Assembly (NCBI GenBank): GCA_003991915.1
Contig: RQTK01000331.1
Coordinates: 214,996 to 278,995 of the forward strand
Source: Elysia chlorotica
Taxonomy: Eukaryota; Mollusca; Gastropoda; Plakobranchidae
Direction of reading: 5' to 3'
DNA length: 64,000 bases
In this document: positions 43,110-54,690 of the stretch, piece by piece
Numbering within the stretch: position 1 is the stretch's first letter
How the letters are laid out: every line of letters starts with the position of its first letter
Position numbers and translations under genes: made by a program
The notes under the pieces: model-generated
The model's database searches: none
Told to the model about the DNA's origin: nothing
The model's input: the letters and a program-made list of their open reading frames with translations, nothing else

Positions 43110-44155
43110 AAGCTCTAACGTTGTCATCATGAATGTTAGATCTAACATTATACGCTGTCCATACGATGTGAAAATGCATCTATAGAGGCGTAGAGAGTTA
43201 AACTTTAAGAGGTATGGTTTTAATTGAGCATTAAATATCTTCTCACCACATTTATCCAACATAATGATACGTTACGTGTATTTAAAATGCTCCCTAGTTT
43301 CTATTACAATGTTGAACTATACATGGCTTTACGAAATAGCCAGTTGAAAACGCTGTAAAAATATAAATAAATAGAATTCTACACGATGCGAGCACATGTA
43401 ACTGACTTAAACGTCGATTTTGTAGTATAAAATCTGCTAGCTTAAATGGCAATGAGTAAATCATACAAAATGACGGCAGTTATAGGCTTCGTTAAAGCCG
43501 TGGTTTTCACGGATTAGTTTTTAGAATAATCTTGGCTAATATCAAAAGATTACCCGGGTTTTATCTCGCCAGAACGTTGACGTTGTCGTGAATGATTTTG
43601 CAATATTGTCTAGTTTTGTTGGGTTTCTTTTCTCATGAAAATATAGGGGATTTTAAAAGGCTTCTATACAGAGCACATTTCTCACATTTTAGCTATTGTT
43701 TCTAGAAATAAAACTGAACCAAGTTTAAAAGTATTTACATGAACTTAATGTAGATTCCGATGATGTACATGTGAAAACAAATTTGCTTCATTCCACGAAT
43801 CTCTTTCACAATAGTTTACCTATATATTTTATTGCTTCAAATATCAGCAGCACAATAATTGGCTTGTGGTTATATAATGTTATTTCTTTATGCAATCTAT
43901 AAACGTCTGAACGAGCCATTAGAACAGTAATAATTAAGAAAAGAAAAGGAAAGATGAGAAATAGTATTACTTAAACGAAAGCCTTGAGTCTGCGACAGCC
44001 AGTACGAATGGTTAACGGCAGGCAATTTTCGATTTAAAACTGTCTAGGTATGTCACTTTTGCATTAGTTCAAGAGACGGACGGCTAGAGCAGACAATTTA
44101 TTTTTTATTTAACAAGTTCTTCTTTATGTTAATGTCACTATAACATCACTTTTTC
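43110..44155. other. Intergenic, AT-rich, no feature seen
   Basis: Nothing recognised between the two SINEs. Confidence 0.65.
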
Positions 44156-44157
44156 TA

Positions 44158-44405
44158 TTTGGGAGATGTTGAGGTGAATCAACGGTAGAGCGCACAACTT
44201 TATTTCACAGATCCCCGATTTGATTCCCAATCAGGCTGATTTGTTCTCCGCTGATTATGTCGGTACATGGCATCGATATAATGTGACTGGCCGAGACAGA
44301 AGTCTTGGTATCCCGGATTTTTATCCGTGCAACAATATTTAATAATGTTAGATGTTAGCCCTGAGACACGCCCGCGGTATAACCTAGGCACTGGCAAGAG
44401 ACTTT
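44158..44405 (+). repeat. Diverged SINE
   Basis: AATCAACGGTAGAGCGC and CCGATTTGATTCCC boxes, then ATATAATGTGACTGGCCGAG and GTCTTGGTATCCC. Confidence 0.7.
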
Positions 44406-44449
44406 AAGAAAACGAGATACCAACAAACCATCACTTTTAAATCTAACGA

Positions 44450-44573
44450 AAATCTCCCTAGGAGTCACCGTTGCTACTAGTATGATGTATAAACTGTCTT
44501 AGAACATCAATCACACGGCACAATAGCCGTTACCGTGCATCTGACGTGCCGTAAAAACAAACTCACTCACTCA
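44450..44573 (+). repeat. 3' tail of an unclassified retroposon
   Basis: GCATCTGACGTGCCGTAAAA followed by ACAAACTCACTCACTCACC. A terminal short-period tail of this type is common at the 3' ends of molluscan non-LTR elements; the family was not identified. Confidence 0.35.
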
Positions 44574-45286
44574 CCCTTGTGTACGAAAAGGGTTTATCAA
44601 TTTCCATCTATAACAATGTGATCTAGACAGCTGAGGTTTATCCCATCTTGACTTCAGCGCTAGGAATGCCTAAGAAGGAAGACACGAATAGCCACAACTG
44701 ATAAAGAGAGGAATGTGTAGAAAGGCCCAATCACAATTCTTGTAACACTACAATTATACAAAATAATATTTGAATTTTTCTGATCAATCATTATTAAGAT
44801 CTATGGATAACATACGATGTTGGGAAATAATAAATGATAAAGCTGTCATCAACTTGAAAAAACATGCAATAAAATTAACAGGGGTATTTTAACATATAGA
44901 TCTAAATGTAAAACGGTTCAGTTTTAATGAGCCTCCTTCAGTATAGAAATAAATCGTTTTTTATTCACAAGGGGTTTGGAGAAGTCTTTCTCCAAAACTA
45001 TTTTTTTTCATACCATATTATGTATTTAGACTACAAATGAGCTATGTGGATACATCATGCATTTTATTGCTTCGTGTATCAGTATCCTTACCTTGCTTTA
45101 CTTTCAGAGATTATAGCTATTACTACATTTGAAGTATTATACATCTTTAGATTGGAATCTTACAAAATATGTCTTAGAATAAAAAGAACGCGATTTTTTA
45201 AAGGAGGAAACTGGACAAATTGGAAAAACCAGATTCAGAAAAAAAAGGATTTCAGGTTGACGGGGAAAGATTCTTAGCCCTGTATG

Positions 45287-45502
45287 TTACAATCAGGCAT
45301 TATTTTATCGTCACAAAAAACATGCTACGTTATAAACTATGAAAATTGGAATTGTATCTTACAATCTGGCATTATTTCATCGTCACAAAAAACATGCCAG
45401 AAAATAAACTATGAAAATTGGAATTGTATCTTACAATCAGGCATTATTTCATCGTCGCAAAAAACATGCCACGGTATAAACTATGAAAATTGGAATCGGT
45501 GT
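45287..45502 (+). repeat. Three-unit 72-bp minisatellite, open in frame
   Basis: Period 72 is divisible by three. One frame is open through all three units (LQSGIISSSQKTC then INYENWNCI, 24 residues each) within an 83-codon frame starting at 45284. Divergence between units is low. No known protein family; coding status is unproven. Confidence 0.85.
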
Positions 45503-45539
45503 CACTCCCGACGAAAGAAAACTCGGTCTATGTAGCACC

Positions 45540-46520
45540 TGCTGAAAGTTAGTGTAACTAGCTTAAGGTGTATTTTCCACCTGGAGGAAACATGGGTGAG
45601 GTGTCAGGCGTGTGACAAACATTCATCTCCTGAAGTTATTGCATCTTTCGAAACATAGAAATTGTATATATATTTTATGTTCTATTATTGACTAGCATTA
45701 TAATGGTACATGTAACTATGGTGAAGTCCGTTTCTGGTAAACACCTTAGTTCCAGACTAATGGGGGGTGTGGGGGAGGGCATGGTCAGATGGTTTAGCAT
45801 TTAAACAATAATAGACTTTAAACGAGTTGACTTCATTAACAAACTTCAACTAATAAAGAGAAAACATACAGTATACATTCCAATATTATACAAGCAAACC
45901 ATTACATTTAATGGGATGTTTCGAATCCAGGGACTAAGACTTGAAAATCCAATATTTTTAATCCATGGAGCTTTTAGTTTTAGGAGAGATTAAAGGGGAT
46001 CTCGACGGAATTTCAACTCGGCTTACCTCGGTAATTCAAATAAAAGAAAACATAACTGTTTTTCTTGTTGTTTACGTTTTACTTCATCCATCAGGTAACA
46101 AGAGAGTTAAATGTATTCACAATAAAGGCATTCATGAAATATAGAACGTAACATACATGCTGATGCTATTTTTTCAATTAATTTTCCGATGTTGAAGTGA
46201 AATATATCCCTTAGCAAAAGCACCCACCTTTTAAGATTTAATTTGATAAAAACGTCTTGAATTATTAACATCTCCTATTCGTCATTCCTAGAGTATATGA
46301 CTGAGTTCACATTTTCACAGCACATACTGAAATCAATTGAAGAATGAGACTGTATCCTTTCAGTTTTAATCTATAGTAAAGCTAGAGACCCAATATTTTT
46401 TTTTATCAATCTGAAGGAACAATATACTATTATAATCTTATAATTAATAAAGTATGATAGATGTGCCAGTCTCAACGGTCTTTTTTGTCATTCAAGGATT
46501 TACCCAGTTGAAAACTCAAG
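45540..46520. other. Intergenic, no feature seen
   Basis: AT-rich; nothing recognised. Confidence 0.6.
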
Positions 46521-46524
46521 ATCG

Positions 46525-46685
46525 GTGAAAAATGTATGAATTGTACAATTTCGACCCATACTGTTTAGGTCGGAATTGTTATAATGTTAACATCTGAGAC
46601 AGGAGTCCTGGTATCCCAACACGAAAAATTATCAGATGTTACTTTGGTACCCGTTTACAATATAGTTTGCTGCTGAAACTCAACC
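46525..46685 (+). repeat. Diverged SINE body
   Basis: TGTTTAGGTCGGAATTGTTA, GAGACAGGAGTCCTGGTATC and GGTACCCGTTTACAATATAG keep the family order. Confidence 0.65.
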
Positions 46686-47186
46686 TCAAGTCACGGAAAT
46701 CTATACCTATATTAAAAGAGAATAAAACCAAAGTTTTGCAACTGACAAAAAAGGATAAACATAAACTGGAACTTCCATGTAAGTTGTAACGTCAACTTTA
46801 AGCAAGAGATTCTACTGTGAATTACAGTCATCCTTTTATAAATAATTAAAAGGAAAAAAAACAACTCAACTGCCAGACACTACTAGAAGTGTGACAGAGG
46901 AACTAAGGTCTTGAATCGTTTTTAGCAAGTGTGTGCACAAAGTTCAAGAATTAGGCAAAACGACAAGCTTTTAATTTAAATCCTTTATGTTTTAAAAAGA
47001 TTTCATTACTGGGCTGACTGAGGGGAAGTACCTCTAGCAAAGATTTGAACTGTGGCCCTCCCGCTCTCATTACAGATTGCGCTACAATCTTGATTCAAGA
47101 GATTTCTACATGATTAATAATAATGTAGTGTTTTATATACATGTATTATTAAAAGATTGCAGATTACACTCTAGTTGTTTTTTAAG

Positions 47187-47310
47187 GTCCATCATCAAAA
47201 ACTAGGCTCTATGATTATCACAGAAGGGTTCAAAGACTAAAGTCTGACAATTTGAAATAAATAGAACAAGCAGCGCCACCAGTTACACTAAGTTTAAACT
47301 CAAGGAGAAA
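47187..47310 (-). repeat. Very diverged SINE fragment
   Basis: AGACTAAAGTCTGACAATT and CCACCAGTTACACTAAG match the inverted body weakly. Confidence 0.35.
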
Positions 47311-47706
47311 ATATATGGTGAAACCATACTTGTTATCAAGTTAAGCATTTGATAATTTACTACCATCTCTTATTTTTCAGATCTAAAAAGCCAAAGCTGA
47401 TTGTTAAGTACCAAGAATCATAATTGTATAATAGAATGAAAATGTCAAAACAAAAGATGTTGGGCGTTTCCTTTGGTAATGTCAGGCTTATACAATGTAT
47501 ACATCCAAAATTGTAAATTTTCCTTAAAGCAAAAACTAAGTTGTGTCTATTCACTGTATAATCTTAAATTACCAATTTTTTGGTTTTCAGATTACTTAAT
47601 CATGTATTTGGAAATAAAGCCATCTATTTAAATTACCAATCTCATACATATTCTTTTAAATTATCAAACAGAAATAAGCAACTCAGAGACATATTTTCAT
47701 TGTAAA

Positions 47707-48241
47707 TTTATTTTCATACATACGCAATAATGTAAACAGCAAAATTATTCATCTCTATTACTCTTAGGCACCAAAACCAATGTACACCAACACAACTATC
47801 TCTAGTTTTAAACCAAAAACAAAAAAAAAATATAAATATACTTATATATCTATATATTTTTACCTCTTGCTGAACTTCATTAAAAAAATGCAGGCCTAAA
47901 ACATATTTGAAGAAGATACATTGATGCTGATAGTTTTTTTTTTTTAACATTTCATTACAAAAAACAATGTCTCCTTGTACTGGTCCAAAAAGTAGCAAAC
48001 TCATTGAACAGCACATTACAGGGTATTTGAAATTCGATTTAAAAAGCAACGTAGATGACTAAAACAACAATAAGTTCACATAAAAACAGTTCATAATTAA
48101 TATCAGACAGTATGAAGCCATAAACGCACATGTGTTTGTATATCATAATTTTTTCTTATGAATTTCCAAAACAGAGACCATAATATATGTTGTTTTGGTA
48201 AGCTACAAACAAGTTTGTCCTATTGTCTTCAATAATAATAA

Positions 48242-48282
<41 letters not shown>

Positions 48283-48451
48283 TTTATAAAAAAAAAAAAA
48301 ACATAAGCCAAACAATAGAGAAGCAGATGAAAATAAGGAAAATGGTAAGCTTGAGAGATTTCAAGAAAATTTAAATACATCTTATCTTGACACCCACGGC
48401 CATGCTGAGTTTTAGTCCAGAGAGTATCTAGTTGGGCAATCTGCTTTGGAT
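47707..48451 (-). promoter_or_regulatory. Probable MSL3 3' UTR with candidate poly-A signals
   Basis: On the - strand AATAAA occurs just before a 36-base A run (about 48278-48283) and again at 47707-47712. Which is used cannot be told from sequence. No coding signal is seen between the stop codon and these hexamers. Confidence 0.4.
48245..48293. repeat. T-run and A-run
   Basis: About 36 T followed by ATTTTAT and 13 A. On the MSL3 strand this puts an A tract directly after an AATAAA. Confidence 0.95.
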
Positions 48452-48509
48452 TCATGCCTTGATGTAGATCTGGTCATTGATAAGGTTGCTCTGGTGGTCT
48501 ACCAAGTAC
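48452..48509 (-). CDS. MSL3: MSL3 exon 13: C-terminus and stop
   Basis: YLVDHQSNLINDQIYIKA followed by TGA, compared with the human FLAEYHDDFFPESAYVAA segment. The protein ends earlier than human MSL3. The acceptor CCCTCAG follows AAAAACC. Confidence 0.9.
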
Positions 48510-51500
48510 CTGAGGGTTTTTAAATGAGAAGGAGAAAAATGGTAAACAAAGGTTTGATATTCTGTTGTACACATCTATTGAGCTTCTTAAAGAAAGAAGT
48601 AGGATGACCAAAGTTGTACCTGTAGGACTCTAAGTCTAAGCCTATCATGTCAAATTAGAGGAAAATACTTTGTATTTGGTAACAAAGGAAATAAGACTTC
48701 TCATTTTTATCAGATCATTTTGTGATTTACTCCTACAAACAAATCCCACACCAAACAGAACCTGTGGAAAGAGAGATGTAGACAGGCTAAAAGTGTTGTT
48801 TTGTTAGAGAATTGTGTTGATAAAGAACAAGCTATATGAAGTTTATGTGTACCACAAGCCATGATGCCATGTAACAAGGGAGAAACAGATGAGATGTGAC
48901 CGAGAAAACAGGGAGTGGGGCAGAGGTGTGGCATCAGACAAAAAAGGATGGTGAGTAGGAATAGAAACCTTGTTTTGGTCACAGAGACAGGCAAAAAATG
49001 ATTGGAAAAAGGAGGAAATTTGGTCCAAACAGGGAAGACTGAAAACTTCAACAGTAGCTGACACCTAGAAACATTCTCAGATTTTTTATTTCACTTTTTG
49101 AGCTTCACAGGGTGTGCTTGCACTTTACAATGGAAACCTCAGCAGTTTTTCATATGATTTGGGATTTGTTCTCAATTTTTAATCAAGAGGATTGAAATTA
49201 CAGATGGGGACATAGCTGAACTACAAAGGTGTTAAATTTAGTACACAGTTATTTGCCTTTTTTGAATAACTGCATTTATAAAGTTTCCTATAGCAACCGT
49301 CTGCCAACCCCATTTCTTTTAAAGGCATGTCTTGGGCAGTAATAAACATTGAATTTTGCTTGACAGATAGCACTTTTGTAATGCCTATTGGTGGTGTGAG
49401 CTTTGAACAAAGTGAATTTAAGCAGATAAATTTCGAATTATGACATGAGTCTGATTTTAATAGAGCCAAAGAGAAACAATAACTTATTCTTTTGCAAATT
49501 TCAGTTTATGAGAAATTTGAATTATCAGACTTCGATTTGTGTGTTTACCACTGCATACGTAAGAGGAACAAACTCTTCAGCAACAATATCTTGATTTATC
49601 TGATTCATGTAACTTTATAGATCATGTGCAAAAGTCCATATTTTACAGAGAGGGTATAGAGTGGGACAGAGGAATGGCATTAGACACAAGGGCAATAAGA
49701 TGGTGAGTAGGAATAGAAAACTTGCTTGTACCACAGAGACAGGACAAAAGTGATTGAAAGGAAGGAGAAAATTTGATCCAAACAGTCTGTCTGACACCTT
49801 AAAACATTCTCAAATTTTTTATTTCACACTTTTTGAGATTCACAGCTTTACTTTTACTTTCTTTGAGAAGAGAAACAAACTGTTGTACAAAAATATCTTT
49901 ATTTGGCTGATTCATTTTGTCTGAGCAGGTTTTTTTGGGGGATTGAAAAAAAAAAAAAGACAAACAATGTTGAAAAGGATTCAAGAGAGAGAGAATGCAA
50001 GAAAACTATGGTGAAACAGTTGACTAAGTAAATCTTTTAGAATCCCTATTTTTTCCAGATACATAATGGTTTAAATACCAGACTTGCCAAGTTTTGACTC
50101 AAATCAATGGATTATTGCCAACATTCAGTAAATCATCTTTCAACCTTCCAAGGAATAATAAAAAGGTTGAAACAGAGCTTAAATCTTGATATATGCCTTG
50201 CTTGAACGTTTAAGCTATAAACGTTGGTTACATTATACATTTTTATTAAATCTTAGGACCCCATAAAAATAGAAAAAATACCCCCCCCCCCCCTGCCCCC
50301 AAGCTATTTTCTACAAGAGTAATAAAAATATTTTTGGATTTATTTTCTACGTAGCTGTAACTAGTGCATTTCACTTACCATAGAACTACAGGTTTTACAA
50401 CAGTGTCAGTACAACTTATATTGAAAATTGCATATCTTAATCAGATATTCAGAAAGATTATTATATTATTATTTTTGTTTTATTAAAAATTGTATTACTG
50501 CCCATTACCAGAAATAAAAAAAACCTCTAAAAAAGACGTATGGTACTTTTGCTATTAATCAAAATTAACAAGAAAGGCATCTTTGTGGACAGATTGGTAA
50601 CTTATGCCGATCTATCATCTGTTTATTGCACACAAAAAAAGGGCCACGGTCTTCAATATGAGGTCCGGTAACTCCTTTCCAGTTATCTTACATCTTGCAT
50701 GTGCGAGCAGCGTGCACAGCCCTAGGCTCAGTCCACTAGCATCAAATACATAGAGTCACTTTAGGGATTACAGCTAAATATATAATGAAGTTATCAACGG
50801 ACAAATTAAGATTCTAGTTTCTGTTACTTTGGGTATTTAAACATGAAAAGTCTGTAAAAAGAAAAAAAAAAAAAAAGCGATTTATGATACTTACTGGATA
50901 CAATGATGGACAAACTTGATGATGATTTGTAGGTGGACATCCTTCATTTGCATTTTCTTCAGAAGTTCTGGAAGTTTCACTTTAGAAAGATATTAAAAAA
51001 TAGGGTCATTAATGGTATTGACACAGTGAATATCATAGAAGTATACATTTAAATAATTCCAGCATAAATGATATTGCATAGGCAAATTATTATGTCTTTG
51101 GAGCAAAAAGACAGCTAAATAACTAATATTTGTACCATTAGAAAAACAAAACAAAACATAAATAACCTGCATTAAACAATGATCAACTTTCAATAAACTT
51201 ATTCAATACTTGACTCAAAATAATTGTTTCGACAAATGTAAGAAGAACACCTTCATATCTCATCAAAACAATTTCACAATCTATAACTTGTTAAACAATA
51301 AGCAATGAACATATAAAAACTTAGCTCAAAGAATCTCAGATTTATGGAAATCCAATCTTCAAATTATGTCTTTTCAGCATGTAGTTTTTGTTTCACTTCA
51401 TCCTCATTTTCTATCCTAACACAGATCTTAATTTTCAATTCATTAATATATTTAAAATCTCTAGCACTTTGAGCTTCATTTAAGCAAAGCCCTATGGAAT

Positions 51501-54500
51501 ACATATAGAATCTCTAAGCATTTACTTGAAAAAGCCAGATTTGATCTATTTTCAACTTTAATTAAATTGCACATAATTATTTTATATCAACATTTAGCTT
51601 AGAATCTCAAGATTATTAAAAAAGAAATATAATGAGCAGCAGATCTATGGCATATCTTTCGTTTCCATGGAAACGGGCCCCAAAGAGAGGTAACCTTAAA
51701 TTTTTTTTTAAAGGATAAGATTATCACTATATTTCTTTGTTTTACTTTTACATTGACAATATTTGATTTGTATTTGTTGTATTTGTTTTTGTAGATTCAA
51801 AAGGTAGTGTGTTCTTTCTAACAAGTATAGATCAAGTGGGTGGCAATAGCATTTAAGTAGATGGAAAAGCATCTCTCTCATTGATAAAATAATTTAAGTG
51901 AAACTAATGGTAAAAAAATATATGTTTTGCTACATCTTTAGGTCGAGGCTTCAATTCATTGATTTAAATCCAGAATATGTATAGGCCTAGATGTGCGTGC
52001 TTCCTAGCTGAGTAGATCAAGATCGATTAAACAAAACGAAATAATAAAAAAATCTGGCCCAATTTCTCTAGTCGCTATTCATTTTAACCCCTGCCGTGCT
52101 TTGTACGCAGCCCGACGAGCAGATGGCCAGTCTGGGTCTGGCACGGGTGACTGGGTGTGAAAATATGGACTGTGGCATGACGGTTCACCTGGTTAACTGA
52201 CGTGAGTGTTGCGCTGTTATTGGCGATATTGTTTTCCATTATTTCTATATATAAGTTCATAAAACTATATTTCTATTGCGCTGAGAAGTTGGTTGATTTC
52301 ACTATCTTAGTTGTTCCTGCTTTTTATTAATCGTTTATTACTAATAGTGTGGGAGGAATAAAGGAGTGCTGCTAAGACATTTATTGCTTTTTTTTCCTGC
52401 AGGTGATCACAATGAAACTCATTTAATTTTAAATAGCTGTGGGTGTAGTATGTTTCTGTTCGAATCGTTCTTTACATGAAACAATATTCCTTATGTGTGC
52501 ATGTGTCTCTTGACTGAAAGAATTATTATGCGTCTAGAGCCCTTGTAGTTCCAATTGAAAGTTTTACAATACAGAAATGTTTGACGCCCTACTTGTCAAT
52601 GCAGAGCACTAATGCTAAAGATATATGGCGCCTTAAATTACTAAAAATGTCATCTTAAAATAAATATTATGTCCCATACGTTTCCTACAGAGATGGGCGA
52701 AAAAAAAAGCGGTACCACCAAAAGTTTGAACCATAGACCCCCTGTTCCTCAGTTACGAGCAATGGAGACAGAGCTATCTTTATGTCCCAACAAAGCCAAT
52801 GCTAATAATATTTAAATTTAATTAGATCCACATCCCACGATTTTCTAGAAATAATCAAACATTTAACCACCTGCCGAGTATTGCACATTAAGTATTGACA
52901 TTATCTTTCAGGGAAAAAACACCACAAATTACAAATTTTGAATATAAATTTGTTTTTTCACCTTATTAATCCATGTACGAAATTCAAGTAAACTGCTTGC
53001 GGATGTGCACTACTTTAAGTACTTACCATCGTCAAAATTATAACATTCCACGAAAGTTCACAAAACTTTTCTTGACACAGCTTCCAGAATAGTTAAACTC
53101 ATGATAAAAAGGCACTTCATGATTTTATTATCTTGATGATGTTAGCAAATTATCAGCAACTTTGACAAGTGTGTTTGCCCAAAAAAACAACAACCTTATA
53201 ACAACACAAAAAATGGCTAAATTACCAAACATGCGTAGCAAATGCACCACCCCATAGACTTGTGATGGAGTCACGGGTCCTCGAGCTTTCACATCTGTCG
53301 GGAGGAGTTGCCAGCCCAGGATCCTGTCCATGGCATCCTCCCTGCCGTGTGAAGAACCCAGGGTGAGGCTCTCTGTCCCTGCAGCACTGAGGGGGCCCTC
53401 CTTGCCGTTCACCTTAAAATTCAAAGAACAACGATGCCAACTTGATTTTTTTTTTTCCCACTTAAAAGGTTTTGTCTACAGTGTGCGATAAAACACTAAA
53501 TTTCAATACATAAACTATTGATAGATCTTCACAGAACTATGATCTGTCGAATTTTTTTTTACTAAATTTACATAAATTTATGTATATTTGGCATCCCTGA
53601 AAGAGACAACTAATACAAAAAAGTTCCATTCCTGATGCTGATATCACTGGAGGAAAATACTATTTTACAATCAATCATATTCAAATGATGCTTCTATAGC
53701 CAATACTTGTAGAGTGTGTTAAGCGCATCCTGAAAAGGTTAGTAAGAGTTCAAACCATTCTCTTTTGGTAAAATGTGTAAATAAATGTTCTAAATATTAT
53801 TTGAAAACATTTTTTTTACAGTTAAAGATTATGATATTAAAATGTTTCTAAAAAAAACAAACCTTGGCCAAACCATTCTCAGTTTTCAAAACCTTTTGGC
53901 TCTGTCTGAATTAAGTTATTCATGCGCTAAAAAACTAACCAGACAGTCAGTATTTGCTTTAATTTTATTTTAGTAAGATAATAATAACATCTATAGTATA
54001 TGCTTCACCTGGCTTGGACCAGGAAGGCTGTCCATTACTGGCTCATTATCACCATCACTGAGAGGCTCTTGCTTGACGGGCAAACTCTCCGATATCTCAA
54101 CCACATCGAAATGGGAGCGGCGACGAGTTCTCGAAGCAATGGGTATAATGATTTGGTCCTCGTCTCTGCGGCTGGTCCCTAAATCGTGACTGTCTGTTGA
54201 TCTGCGGGTCATTTTTGATGGTGAGTGCTCCTGTGACAGGTAAAGCAGGAAAATAAATTGAAAAGATGTAGTGATGTCAGCTAGGTTTTTATTTATTATT
54301 TTTTTTTTTTTTGCTGAACAGTTTGCATAAGGTTTAAGCGGCTTGGTATTATAGGTAACAACACATAACTCTTTCACAAAACTCTGAGTCTGACTAACCA
54401 CATTTTTTTTTACCCACGGGAAATACTTAAATTTACAGAAAAATGGTATCACACAAAAGATGTTGGGTTTATTGGTCTGTGACAAAAGAAGAAAGGATCA

Positions 54501-54643
54501 GCAATAAGTGTGAAGTATTGATTCTTTGCATATAAAGAGCCATAGACTGCAGATGTGCTTGAACATGAGAAGAAGTAGCAAAGGAAGATTGTCAGTAAGT
54601 ATGCAAAAAAGTGAAACTGGAGAGAAGAGATAGATAGATAGAA

Positions 54644-54690
<47 letters not shown>

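Larger units (their letters stand above)
48510..50894 (-). other. MSL3: MSL3 intron 12
   Basis: It contains two direct copies of a roughly 215-bp sequence (48907-49125 and 49643-49856) and a C-run near 50282. No extra exon seen. Confidence 0.85.
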
